Positions 43,168-50,994 of a DNA stretch of 51,283 nt are shown here, one piece after another. This DNA comes from Clostridia bacterium (lineage in GTDB: Bacteria; Bacillota; Clostridia; Oscillospirales; SIG627). Positions within the stretch are counted from its first letter, which is position 1. Each line of letters opens with the position of its first letter. A model generated the notes under the pieces. It was not told the origin of the DNA and did no database searches. It was given only the letters and a program-made list of their open reading frames with translations. Where the stretch lies: assembly GCA_017439965.1 (NCBI GenBank), contig JAFSID010000041.1, positions 1-51,283 on the forward strand. Direction: 5' to 3'. A program made the position numbers and the translations under genes.

Positions 43168-43203
43168 AAAGGACGAAGAATCATTACGATTCTTCGTCCT
43201 TTT
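43168..43203. terminator. Terminator after the AraC gene
   Basis: AAGGACGAAGAATC pairs with GATTCTTCGTCCTT, flanked by A-run and T-run, so it works in both directions. Confidence 0.85.
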
Positions 43204-43223
43204 GAGACACCCCAACATATACA

Positions 43224-43252
43224 AGTATATCATACCAAAAGTCAATTGTCAA
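43224..43252 (-). promoter_or_regulatory. Near-consensus promoter facing a terminator
   Basis: On the minus strand TTGACA (43247-43252) and TATACT (43224-43229) are 17 bp apart. Transcription from about 43217 would meet the hairpin at 43203-43168 at once, giving an RNA of about 50 nt, or antisense to the AraC gene on read-through. Confidence 0.6.
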
Positions 43253-43326
43253 TATAAAATTGAGCGTTTTAAACAAAATCTCCCTAATAAACAAAAAATA
43301 ATTGTAAACTTTGCACACCTTGTCAA

Positions 43327-43355
43327 TTGATTTTCTCTTAAGGGTGTGGTAAACT
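43327..43355 (+). promoter_or_regulatory. Promoter of the candidate structured RNA
   Basis: TTGATT (43327-43332) and TAAACT (43350-43355) are 17 bp apart, with a start near 43361. No open frame of useful size follows. Confidence 0.55.
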
Positions 43356-43360
43356 ATAGT

Positions 43361-43722
43361 CGAAGAAAGGAAGGTACACTCCAATGAACAAATAGTTCAA
43401 AAGTCAAAAAGGTAAGTCGCAGCTGAACGAAAAACAGAATACACGGCGGTGTTACGCATTACATATATTAAGAGTTCAACGAATTGTTCGGCAAGCAAAA
43501 AGACTTATCCTTCCTTCACCTGACACAAGGAAAAAGTGTAGGACAGAGCAAAATATCAAAGGTTGTGTTTTAGTTCAGCTCTGAGAATTGCAACGACTGA
43601 GTGCAGGTAGACCGCGAAAGAGAGGTTTAAGATGAAGACTGATTTTAAGAGTGAACAGAATTAGCCCTCGGGTATTTACGTGTAAAGAAACGTATGATAC
43701 ACCGAGGGCTAATTCTTTTTTT
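43361..43722 (+). ncRNA. Candidate structured non-coding RNA of about 360 nt, family not recognised
   Basis: A promoter and a strong terminator frame a region with no coding frame. A long-range helix encloses its middle: AGTCG (43415-43419) with CGACT (43594-43598), AGCTGAAC (43421-43428) with GTTCAGCT (43573-43580), and AAAACA with TGTTTT next to it. Inside are local hairpins ACAC-GGCG-GTGT (43441-43452) and CCT-ACAC / GTGT-AGG (about 43519-43543). The 5' part has TGAAC-AAATA-GTTCA. A possible pseudoknot joins GGAAGG (43368-43373) and CCTTCC (43509-43514). A three-codon frame (ATG at 43384) follows the GGAAGG. It does not show the marks of tmRNA, RNase P RNA, SRP RNA or a T-box. All pairings were found by eye. 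Confidence 0.5.
43659..43722 (+). terminator. Terminator of the candidate RNA
   Basis: GAATTAGCCCTCGG pairs with CCGAGGGCTAATTC, followed by seven T residues. This is one of the strongest terminators in the window although no protein gene lies before it. Confidence 0.85.
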
Positions 43723-43749
43723 GGATGATCTTTTTGTCCAATACTGCGT

Positions 43750-43910
43750 TGTCTGCGGGATATGAGCACCTCGAAATACGTAAGTATTCCATCGGTACTC
43801 ATACCCTTGACGCCTTGTCTTGAACAAAAATCTCTATCCAAAAAGCTCGCTTTTGCTAACGCTATTATTGAAATTAGTATTCCGTCGGCATTTCTACCCT
43901 CGATGCCTTG
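43750..43910. repeat. Palindromic intergenic repeat, same family as 9661-9944
   Basis: The core ACCTCGAAATACGTAAGTAT (43768-43787) is identical to the core at 9681. The outer arms (TATGAG-C-ACC with GGT-A-CTCATA) differ in sequence from the copy at 9661 yet still pair. The part from 43792 to about 43903 is repeated directly 199 bp downstream. Confidence 0.75.
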
Positions 43911-43990
43911 TACTGCTCGCTTCTCTTTGTCAAAAGCTATAAATTAAAAGCTATAAATTAGTAATAGACTTGCAAAAAGACAGGATTTCT

Positions 43991-44102
43991 TCGGTACTCA
44001 TACCCTTGACGCCTTGTCTTGAACAAAAATCTCTATCCAAAAAAGCTCGCTTTTGCTAACGCTATTATTGAAATTAGTATTCCATCGGCATTTCTACCCT
44101 TG
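43991..44102. repeat. Direct repeat of 43792-43903
   Basis: About 110 bp nearly identical to the segment 199 bp upstream (TCGGTACTCATACCCTTGAC through AAATTAGTATTCC). It starts in the middle of the palindrome, so this copy has only the right arm. Between the two copies AGCTATAAATTA is also doubled. Confidence 0.75.
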
Positions 44103-44131
44103 AAGCCTTTGCACTTTTTATAAAAAACAAG

Positions 44132-44168
44132 CGATACTCGGCATTTTTGCCAAGTATCGCTTTTTGTA
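44132..44168. terminator. Terminator after the MFS transporter gene
   Basis: AGCGATACTCGGCA pairs with TGCCAAGTATCGCT (one G-U pair), with a TTTTTT run on the minus side and TTTTT on the plus side. Confidence 0.8.
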
Positions 44169-44174
44169 TAAGAA

Positions 44175-45473
44175 TCAGTTTTCCGCAAGCCCTTCTTCCT
44201 CAGCCTTTGCCATAACTATATCACGCACGTGATGAGCCGAGGTAATAACGAACTGCATTCCGATAAGGACGGCAATCATTATGCATCCGAGGATTATAAG
44301 CATTGGAGTATAGCTTCCGAATTTTTCAAAGCCGAAGTTAATAAACGGACCGCCTACGGCATAGCCTGCGGTATTGATGGAAATAAAGAGTCCCATCATT
44401 TTATTGTACGCCTTCTGACCGAAGAGGTCCCCTGCATAAAGCGGAAGCATTACGGTCTCAAGAGGCAGAGCAAGTGCGGAGAATATTGCGTAGGCAATAC
44501 CCGATACCTTGCCGATAGGTGAATTTGTCATAAACGCAAGCAAGAACATACCTATAACTGCAGAAACACAGCATATGCTTATGGTTTTTCGGAGTCCGAG
44601 CTTGTCAAACAGAAAGCCCGAAAGAAATTTAGTTCCCGTCAGCGAAAGCGAGCTTATGCTGGCAACAAGCGCAACGAACTCAGGAGACATACCGTTATCA
44701 AGCATATGCGCCGAGGCAATTGCGCCCTTTGCGTGAAGGCTCATACCCGTGAGAAATATGCACACAGCCGCACCGTAAAAATATGCGGTGTGACGGGCAT
44801 CCTTGAAGGTGATGCCTACCCAGGCTCTTCCGCGGTATTTTTTCTTTACCTTTGCAGTCTGGGAATTTATTTCCTCGCGGGACTTGTCACGGAAAAGAAC
44901 GAGCATTACGAGAGCTGTGACCGTAAGCAGAATTGCTATAAGTCTGTATGCGTCGCGGTATCCGAAGGGGTTACCCTCCTGATATATTATAGGAGTGACG
45001 ATCTGCGCGGCAATTGCACCGCCGATTCCGTTCGCCGAAAGCACCGCGCCCATAATCGTACCCGTATTCTCCTTACACCAACGGTTGACAATTGCACCGA
45101 CCATTGCCGTTCCCGACCACGAGAATGCAATACCGCTGAGTGCCTCGCTGACGCAGAAGGTGACAACGTTTGTTGCAACCGAATTGAGAAGCACCGAGCC
45201 GATAAGACACACAAAGCCTGCCAGTATAAGCTTTTTAGAGCCGAATTTGTACACGAGCGCTCCAAAAAACATATTGATTACCGAGGTGGTTACAAAGCGA
45301 CAGCTCGTTGCGAGTGAATAGGCGCTTCGCTTTATGTCAAGAGCCTCGGTTATAGCGGTAAGATACAGACTCTTGTTAGAGCTGCAAAAACCGAGACAGA
45401 AGAATATCATCATCGCACAAAGCACGACGTTGACCCATTTTTGTGCCTTTTCTGATTTAATAATAGGCTTCAA
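44175..45473 (-). CDS. Major facilitator superfamily transporter
   Basis: 432 aa with about 12 membrane segments and a central cytoplasmic loop (about 195-215). The first half has the MFS pattern of oxalate/formate-antiporter-like proteins (FGALVYKFGSKKLILAGF; SGIAFSWSGTAMVGAIVNRW). It imports or exports a small organic compound, identity unknown. It is second in a two-gene operon, 14 bp after a polysaccharide-deacetylase-like gene, so its substrate may be the product of that enzyme or a related sugar. Confidence 0.9.
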   Translation of the reverse strand: MKPIIKSEKAQKWVNVVLCAMMIFFCLGFCSSNKSLYLTAITEALDIKRSAYSLATSCRFVTTSVINMFFGALVYKFGSKKLILAGFVCLIGSVLLNSVATNVVTFCVSEALSGIAFSWSGTAMVGAIVNRWCKENTGTIMGAVLSANGIGGAIAAQIVTPIIYQEGNPFGYRDAYRLIAILLTVTALVMLVLFRDKSREEINSQTAKVKKKYRGRAWVGITFKDARHTAYFYGAAVCIFLTGMSLHAKGAIASAHMLDNGMSPEFVALVASISSLSLTGTKFLSGFLFDKLGLRKTISICCVSAVIGMFLLAFMTNSPIGKVSGIAYAIFSALALPLETVMLPLYAGDLFGQKAYNKMMGLFISINTAGYAVGGPFINFGFEKFGSYTPMLIILGCIMIAVLIGMQFVITSAHHVRDIVMAKAEEEGLAEN

Positions 45474-45487
45474 GCAGAGTCACCTTC

Positions 45488-46420
45488 TTATTTGAACTCG
45501 TCGGCGGTTATCCAGCGGTAGCCGAAGTCGGTGAGGGTCTTACCGAGCAGGTATACTCTTTCGGCAATATCGGGAATATATGCAAAGTAATCGGGATAGA
45601 AATACTGCTCGTGGAGGCATACGCCGATATATTCTCTGCCGTTTTCGTTAAACTCGGTAAGCTTTGCAAGGATTTCCTCCTGATTGTTATTGTTGAGACA
45701 GGGACCGCCGCCAAGCTGTCTGAAGCGAAGACCCGTTTCCTCATCGAGAATAGAGGTGTTTTTACCGATTACCAAGCTGTAATCCTCCTCGTCGAGATGA
45801 TTGTAGGAGCAAACGGAGGCGGAAATTCTCTTATCCTTACCGTCTCTTGTAAAGAGCATGGTTTCGGGCTGGCGGTTGTTGAGAAGTCTCTGTGCGTGAC
45901 CGTAGGGGAGAGTAGACTGGTCACCGTTGTACTCGGTTCTCTTTCCGTAGGTGGGAGACATAAACTTAACTCCGCAGTCCGCGAGTGCGTGACAGCCTGC
46001 ACGGCTTACGGGAAGCCAGTGAGGACAGAGGGCTACCGACAGTGATTTTTCACCTGCAAAGCGGATAATCTCGTCAACTATTGCGTTGTAGTTGTTTTTT
46101 AAATCGTCGTAGGTTGCGTTAACGTAAGGGTAATCGGGAAATTCCTGCTTTGCGTGGAATGCGAATTTGAGCCAATCGGAATTAGCCTCAAATTCTGCCT
46201 TGTAGGTATCGGGCATATCCTTGAGAGTGAACTCGTCGTCGCCGTAGAAAAAGTCCGTTCTGTAAAAGAGATTTATCTGAACGGTCATACCCGTATCGTC
46301 GTGAGCGTGCTTGAGCATCTTCATAAATGCGTTGTCGAAGATTGATGCAGGCTTCTCACGGGCAATATCTCTCATTACCCAAATAGTATCGTCAATAAAG
46401 AAAAATGCTTGCTTTTCCAT
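45488..46420 (-). CDS. Polysaccharide-deacetylase-like protein, no signal peptide
   Basis: 310 aa. The N-terminal FFIDDTIWVMRD holds the paired aspartates expected in a NodB-like fold. Later segments ALCPHWLPVSRAGCHALADC (about 149-168) and CLHEQYFYPDYFAY (about 271-284) provide histidines at places where deacetylases hold metal and catalytic residues. Similarity to the standard enzymes is distant. There is no signal peptide, so it should act in the cytoplasm on a small sugar or amide. RBS AAGGAG. First gene of an operon with the MFS transporter. Confidence 0.72.
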   Translation of the reverse strand: MEKQAFFFIDDTIWVMRDIAREKPASIFDNAFMKMLKHAHDDTGMTVQINLFYRTDFFYGDDEFTLKDMPDTYKAEFEANSDWLKFAFHAKQEFPDYPYVNATYDDLKNNYNAIVDEIIRFAGEKSLSVALCPHWLPVSRAGCHALADCGVKFMSPTYGKRTEYNGDQSTLPYGHAQRLLNNRQPETMLFTRDGKDKRISASVCSYNHLDEEDYSLVIGKNTSILDEETGLRFRQLGGGPCLNNNNQEEILAKLTEFNENGREYIGVCLHEQYFYPDYFAYIPDIAERVYLLGKTLTDFGYRWITADEFK

Positions 46421-46449
46421 ATCTTAGCTCCTTAGTATTTGATGAGGTC

Positions 46450-46478
46450 ATTGTAGCACAAAAGAATTTTCATTTCAA
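46450..46478 (-). promoter_or_regulatory. Promoter of the deacetylase-MFS operon
   Basis: On the minus strand TTGAAA (46473-46478) and TACAAT (46450-46455) are 17 bp apart. Confidence 0.7.
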
Positions 46479-46580
46479 TATAACCTATGTACAATTGTTA
46501 AATTTTCCATAATATTGAGGGATTTTTACATATTTTGAAGGCTTTATTCCGACAAAAAAACAATTTTTGTGACGTAACGC

Positions 46581-46609
46581 TTGAATTGTAATACGCTTTG
46601 TGATAGAAT
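46581..46609 (+). promoter_or_regulatory. Promoter of the phosphoesterase lipoprotein gene
   Basis: TTGAAT (46581-46586) and TAGAAT (46604-46609) are 17 bp apart. The start codon is about 22 nt after the expected transcription start. Confidence 0.7.
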
Positions 46610-46637
46610 ATGTGTATTGAAAAGGAGTGGTATTATT

Positions 46638-49376
46638 ATGAAGCTTAAATTTTTGCTTTTGTTGGTTTTGTGCCTTGCAATGCTGGTATCCTGCGCGGAC
46701 GACACTGCGAAGGAGCCTTGGCTTGAGGAGCCGGGTAACGATTATACCTTCGGTGTGTTTGCGGATATCCACAGCAGTGCGGCGTATTTCAACCGCACGC
46801 TTGACAATTTCTTCACCTTAACAAACAACGGCGAAGAGCTTGACGGTGTTGTGATGGTAGGCGATATTCTCTATACCCCCGAGAATAAGACTCCCAATTA
46901 CGATTTTGTAAACGAAAGCGAAAAATATAATATTCTCTCGGATGCAGGTAAGATTGCCTACGCTATGGGTAACCACGAATTTCCCTTGAACGCAGTCGGT
47001 GAGGACGAAAGAGTTCAGTCTTCAATCGACCTTTTCCGTGAAAAGACAGGTCTTGAGACTCAGGCTGACACGGTATGGAACGGCTATCATTTCATCACCA
47101 CGGGTCCCAAGGATTACTCGGGCGTGCTTACCGCAGAGCAGGAGTCCTGGATTATCGAAAGGGTTGAGAACGCACTTGCCGAAAGTGCCGAGAAGCCCGT
47201 ATTTCTCTTTATACACCATCCCATCGACAATACTCTTAACAGCTCGAGAAACTCTGACAGACAATCAAGTGAATTTGAGGAGTTTATAAAGGGTCAGCCG
47301 AGACTTATCGTAATCAGCGGTCATACCCATTACACCCTTTCCGACCCTCATTCGATATATCAGGTACCGGGCGGTACTACCTTCCTTTATACCAGCGTGG
47401 TTTATACCAGCGTCGGACAGAGTATGGCTTACGCAGATACCGACCACCGAGAGTTTTCTTCCCAGGCAATTCTTCTCAGCGTTAACGATAAGACCAACGT
47501 CGTAACCCTCAAGCGCTTTTACGTTGATGAGGAAAATCCCACCTATCTTGAGGGCGGTGACTGGACCTTTGACGTCCCCGCAATGATAAAGGAAAGCAAG
47601 AAGATAGACGTTTCAACAGACGTTTATAAGTATACCGACAAGCGTGAGGAGTTGAGCGTTGCACCTTGTTTTGCTGAGGGCGCCGAGATTACCGTCTCCG
47701 ACTATACGGATTCTTCAATCGAGATCTCCTTTCCCAACGCACTTGCGGGAGCTGAGGGAGAGGACAGCTACGTCGGTTACTACAAAATAGAGGTGTTTGA
47801 CACCGAGACCGACGAGCTTTTGATGAGCAGTAAGATTATAAGCGACTTCTTTATTTTGAATAAGCTTGACACTGTATCTCACGCCTTTTTCGGTATGCCT
47901 AACGCAAAGGGCTGGCGCGTTTCGGTAACCCCCGTTTCAACATGGTACGTTGAGGGCGCTCCCTTAACCGTTGAGGTAACTCCTCCCGCACCTGAGTTTG
48001 AGGAGGTCGTATTTGACGAGGAGCACGTTTATACCGCAATCGCAAAGGATATAACCCCCGTAGGTAATTCGGGACACTATTCAAAGTACGACGAGTATAT
48101 AAACGTTACCCACAAGGGCAACTGCACTATGAGATATAACTTCGACGTTGAAAAGACGGGTAAATACCGCGTTATTATCAACGCAGGCGCAGACAGTGCA
48201 ATCACTACGACTCTTTCGGTGACCTACCGTGACTCAAACGGCAACGATACCGTTATATTTGAAACCGAGGAAAAATTCGGAACGGGCTCTGCTTCAAAGG
48301 CAATTGATTTCACCTGCGCAGAGTTTGATGCGGACGAAACGGGAACGTATATCGTAAAGCTTAAAAAGTCGAAAGCGCTCGGTACTCTCAGAGTATTTAA
48401 CTTCACCCTCGCAAGAATAAGCGAGGGTGCAGTTTTTGATTATATTGAGGAGGATATTGAAAACGGTGCTACCGTCGGCAGTATCATACTTACGAAAAAT
48501 TCACTTCTGCCTCGTGTCTGGCCCAATTCAATCACCCGTGAGGAAATTACTTGGGCGGCCGAAAAGATGGGCGATAAGCTCGCAAAGCTTGATGAAGCCT
48601 GCAAGGCGGTCGGCGGTAAGGTCTTGTACGTCGGAATACCCGAGCAGCATTCAATGCTCCGCGAGGATTATCCCGAGGGATTTCACTGTGACGGAGAATA
48701 CCTCGATATTATCGAGGAGGAATTTTACAAGGCTCTTGATGAGCGGGAGCTTCCTTATATCAATATGAAAAGCATTTTTGAGGTAGAGGATTACCGTCGC
48801 TACTATTCTCCTACCGACCATCACTTTACGGTCTTCGGAGCGTTCAGGACCTATCTTGAAATTATGGATAAGCTTGAGGCTGACGGTCTTGCTGACGGCA
48901 GGCTTGCCGAGGAGGATTTCAAGGTCACCGAGCTTGAGAATGTTTTTTACGGTTCGAGAGCCCTGGCAATAGACCATATTTATCCCATTCCCGATAAGAT
49001 TTCCTACTATGAGCCGATAAATCCCATTCCCTTTGAGCGTTACGACAAGGGCGTCCGTGTCAACTGGATACACTATATTCCCAAGGATACAAGCAAATCC
49101 GTCGGCTATTATATCTATATGGGCGGTGATAATCCCGAGACCTATATTCATACCAACCGTCCCGAGCTTCCCGATATTATGATAGTCGGTGACTCCTTCT
49201 CAAATCCGCTTGAGGCTTTGCTTTATACCTCGTTTGATTCTCTTCTTGCCATAGATTTAAGACACAATAAAATAAAGAGCGTTTACGACTACGTCGAGGA
49301 ATTTAAGCCCGATATTCTTCTCGTTGTCCGTGATGATACCTGCTATCTGTCCTTTGACGGAAACGGCTCGTTTTGA
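46638..49376 (+). CDS. Lipoprotein: metallophosphoesterase fused to a DHHW/SGNH-like domain
   Basis: 912 aa. The signal peptide ends in a lipobox LVSC (C19), so it is anchored outside the cell. Residues 36-330 are a calcineurin-like phosphoesterase with intact motifs: DIH (43-45), GD (75-76), GNHE (111-114), HHP (about 195-197) and SGHTHY (about 230). A middle region (about 340-600) is beta-sandwich-like, with Fn3-type and carbohydrate-binding-like parts. The C-terminal 260 residues resemble AlgJ/AlgX/DHHW proteins: TDHHFT (726-731) and GDSF (851-854), as in acyl transferases or esterases of surface polysaccharides. AAAGGAGTGG lies before ATG 46638; the frame opens at 46581 but without an RBS. 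Likely role: remodelling phosphate and acyl groups on a wall polymer (inference). Confidence 0.88.
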   Translation: MKLKFLLLLVLCLAMLVSCADDTAKEPWLEEPGNDYTFGVFADIHSSAAYFNRTLDNFFTLTNNGEELDGVVMVGDILYTPENKTPNYDFVNESEKYNILSDAGKIAYAMGNHEFPLNAVGEDERVQSSIDLFREKTGLETQADTVWNGYHFITTGPKDYSGVLTAEQESWIIERVENALAESAEKPVFLFIHHPIDNTLNSSRNSDRQSSEFEEFIKGQPRLIVISGHTHYTLSDPHSIYQVPGGTTFLYTSVVYTSVGQSMAYADTDHREFSSQAILLSVNDKTNVVTLKRFYVDEENPTYLEGGDWTFDVPAMIKESKKIDVSTDVYKYTDKREELSVAPCFAEGAEITVSDYTDSSIEISFPNALAGAEGEDSYVGYYKIEVFDTETDELLMSSKIISDFFILNKLDTVSHAFFGMPNAKGWRVSVTPVSTWYVEGAPLTVEVTPPAPEFEEVVFDEEHVYTAIAKDITPVGNSGHYSKYDEYINVTHKGNCTMRYNFDVEKTGKYRVIINAGADSAITTTLSVTYRDSNGNDTVIFETEEKFGTGSASKAIDFTCAEFDADETGTYIVKLKKSKALGTLRVFNFTLARISEGAVFDYIEEDIENGATVGSIILTKNSLLPRVWPNSITREEITWAAEKMGDKLAKLDEACKAVGGKVLYVGIPEQHSMLREDYPEGFHCDGEYLDIIEEEFYKALDERELPYINMKSIFEVEDYRRYYSPTDHHFTVFGAFRTYLEIMDKLEADGLADGRLAEEDFKVTELENVFYGSRALAIDHIYPIPDKISYYEPINPIPFERYDKGVRVNWIHYIPKDTSKSVGYYIYMGGDNPETYIHTNRPELPDIMIVGDSFSNPLEALLYTSFDSLLAIDLRHNKIKSVYDYVEEFKPDILLVVRDDTCYLSFDGNGSF

Positions 49377-49386
49377 TTTATATAAG

Positions 49387-49418
49387 ATAGGCTACGGCAC
49401 TTAAATGCCGTAGCCTAT
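49387..49418. terminator. Hairpin between converging genes
   Basis: ATAGGCTACGGCA pairs with TGCCGTAGCCTAT; T-runs are short on both sides. It is shared by the phosphoesterase gene and glyS. Confidence 0.65.
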
Positions 49419-49422
49419 ATTC

Positions 49423-50799
49423 TTAGAACTCAAGCTTTGATTCGATGTAAGCCTTAACCTCTGCAATGGGGAGGCGTACCTGCTCCATTGTGTCACGGTC
49501 ACGGACGGTTACACAGCCGTCGGTCTCGGACTCGAAGTCGTAGGTGATACAGAAGGGAGTACCGATCTCGTCCTCACGGCGATATCTCTTACCGATAGAG
49601 CCTGCCTCGTCGTAGTCAACCATAAAGCTCTTGGAAAGCTCCTCGTGAAGAGCGGAAGCCTTTTCGGAAAGCTTCTTGGAGAGAGGAAGAACTGCCGCCT
49701 TGAAGGGTGCGAGCGCGGGATGGAAGCGCATTACGACACGGGTGTCGCCTTCTGCAATCTCCTCCTCGTCGTATGCTTCGCAAAGGAATGCGAGCGCAAC
49801 ACGGTCAGCACCGAGAGAGGGCTCAACGACATAAGGAATATATTTTTCGTTGGTTTCGGGATCGAAATACTCAAGGCTCTGACCCGAGTGATTCATATGC
49901 TGGGAAAGGTCGTAGTTTGTACGGTCTGCAATTCCCCAAAGCTCGCCCCATCCGAACGGGAAGAGGTACTCGAAGTCGGTCGTAGCCTTTGAATAGAAGG
50001 AGAGCTCCTCTTTAGCGTGGTCGCGGAGACGGAGGTTTTCCTTCTTCATATTGAGAGAGTAAAGGAAGTTAGCACAGTAATCCTTCCAGTAAGCAAACCA
50101 CTCAAGGTCGGTGTCGGGCTTACAGAAGAATTCAAGCTCCATCTGTTCAAACTCACGGGTACGGAAGGTGAAGTTACCTGGGGTAATCTCGTTACGGAAG
50201 GACTTACCTATCTGTGCAACGCCGAAGGGAACCTTCTTTCTGGAGGTACGCTGAATGTTTGCAAAGTTTACGAAGATACCCTGAGCCGTCTCGGGACGGA
50301 GGTAAAGCTCGCTCTTTGCATCCTCGGTAACGCCCTGGAAGGTCTTGAACATAAGGTTGAACTTACGGATGTCGGTAAAGTTGTGTGAGCCACAGTCGGG
50401 ACAAGCGATGTTGTTTTCCTTGATGTAATCCATCATCTGCTCGTTTGACCAACCGTCTGCGGGTGCTCCGCTGAAATCCTCGATGAGCTTGTCTGCTCTG
50501 TGACGGCTCTTACAGTCCTTACAGTCCATAAGGGGATCGGAGAAGCCTCCAACGTGTCCCGATGCAACCCAGGTCTCAGGGTTCATAAGGATGGCACTGT
50601 CAAGACCTACGTTGTACTTGGATTCCTGAACGAACTTCTTCCACCAAGCCTTCTTTACGTTGTTCTTGAACTCAACGCCGAGAGGACCGTAGTCCCAGGT
50701 GTTTGCAAGACCGCCGTAAATCTCGGAGCCACTGTATACGAAGCCTCTGCCTTTGCAGAGAGCAACGATTTTTTCCATTGTCTTTTCGCTGTTATTCAT
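49423..50799 (-). CDS. glyS: Glycyl-tRNA synthetase, homodimeric type
   Basis: 458 aa. It attaches glycine to tRNA-Gly. It is the alpha2 class II form, with motif [20 protein letters not shown] at the start, a zinc-ribbon-like insertion (CKDCKSRH and CPDCGSHNF), motif 2 near [10 protein letters not shown] and motif 3 near [12 protein letters not shown]. The C-terminal anticodon-binding domain covers about 355-458. Not the alpha2beta2 form common in other bacteria. ATG 50799 has GAGG and AAGGA upstream; longer frames start inside the promoter region. No T-box precedes it. Confidence 0.96.
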   Translation of the reverse strand: MNNSEKTMEKIVALCKGRGFVYSGSEIYGGLANTWDYGPLGVEFKNNVKKAWWKKFVQESKYNVGLDSAILMNPETWVASGHVGGFSDPLMDCKDCKSRHRADKLIEDFSGAPADGWSNEQMMDYIKENNIACPDCGSHNFTDIRKFNLMFKTFQGVTEDAKSELYLRPETAQGIFVNFANIQRTSRKKVPFGVAQIGKSFRNEITPGNFTFRTREFEQMELEFFCKPDTDLEWFAYWKDYCANFLYSLNMKKENLRLRDHAKEELSFYSKATTDFEYLFPFGWGELWGIADRTNYDLSQHMNHSGQSLEYFDPETNEKYIPYVVEPSLGADRVALAFLCEAYDEEEIAEGDTRVVMRFHPALAPFKAAVLPLSKKLSEKASALHEELSKSFMVDYDEAGSIGKRYRREDEIGTPFCITYDFESETDGCVTVRDRDTMEQVRLPIAEVKAYIESKLEF

Positions 50800-50833
50800 T
50801 TCCTTTTCCTCGTTTTTTCTATAATGATATATT

Positions 50834-50862
50834 ATTATAGAATGAAATTCCAAATAAGTCAA
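50834..50862 (-). promoter_or_regulatory. Promoter of glyS
   Basis: On the minus strand TTGACT (50857-50862) and TATAAT (50834-50839) are 17 bp apart, giving a leader of about 25 nt. Confidence 0.75.
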
Positions 50863-50994
50863 GTGTTTTTAATAAGGTTTAATAACACAAGACTGTTCCT
50901 TTGACAAAAACGACTTTATTTACTTCCGAAGACACTAATGAGGGATTTCACCGTTACCAAGCTTCTTTTCTGCGTTGGAGAGGGAACGAATCCT

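Noticed and set aside
43184-43384. 66-aa minus-strand frame
   Set aside because: It contains the minus-strand promoter 43224-43252 and the plus-strand promoter of the RNA, and has no RBS.
43361-43722. tmRNA, RNase P RNA or group I intron as identity of the structured RNA
   Set aside because: The tmRNA acceptor end and tag frame, the GAGGAAAGTCC and ACAGAA elements of RNase P, and a complete P-Q-R-S core of group I introns were looked for and not found.
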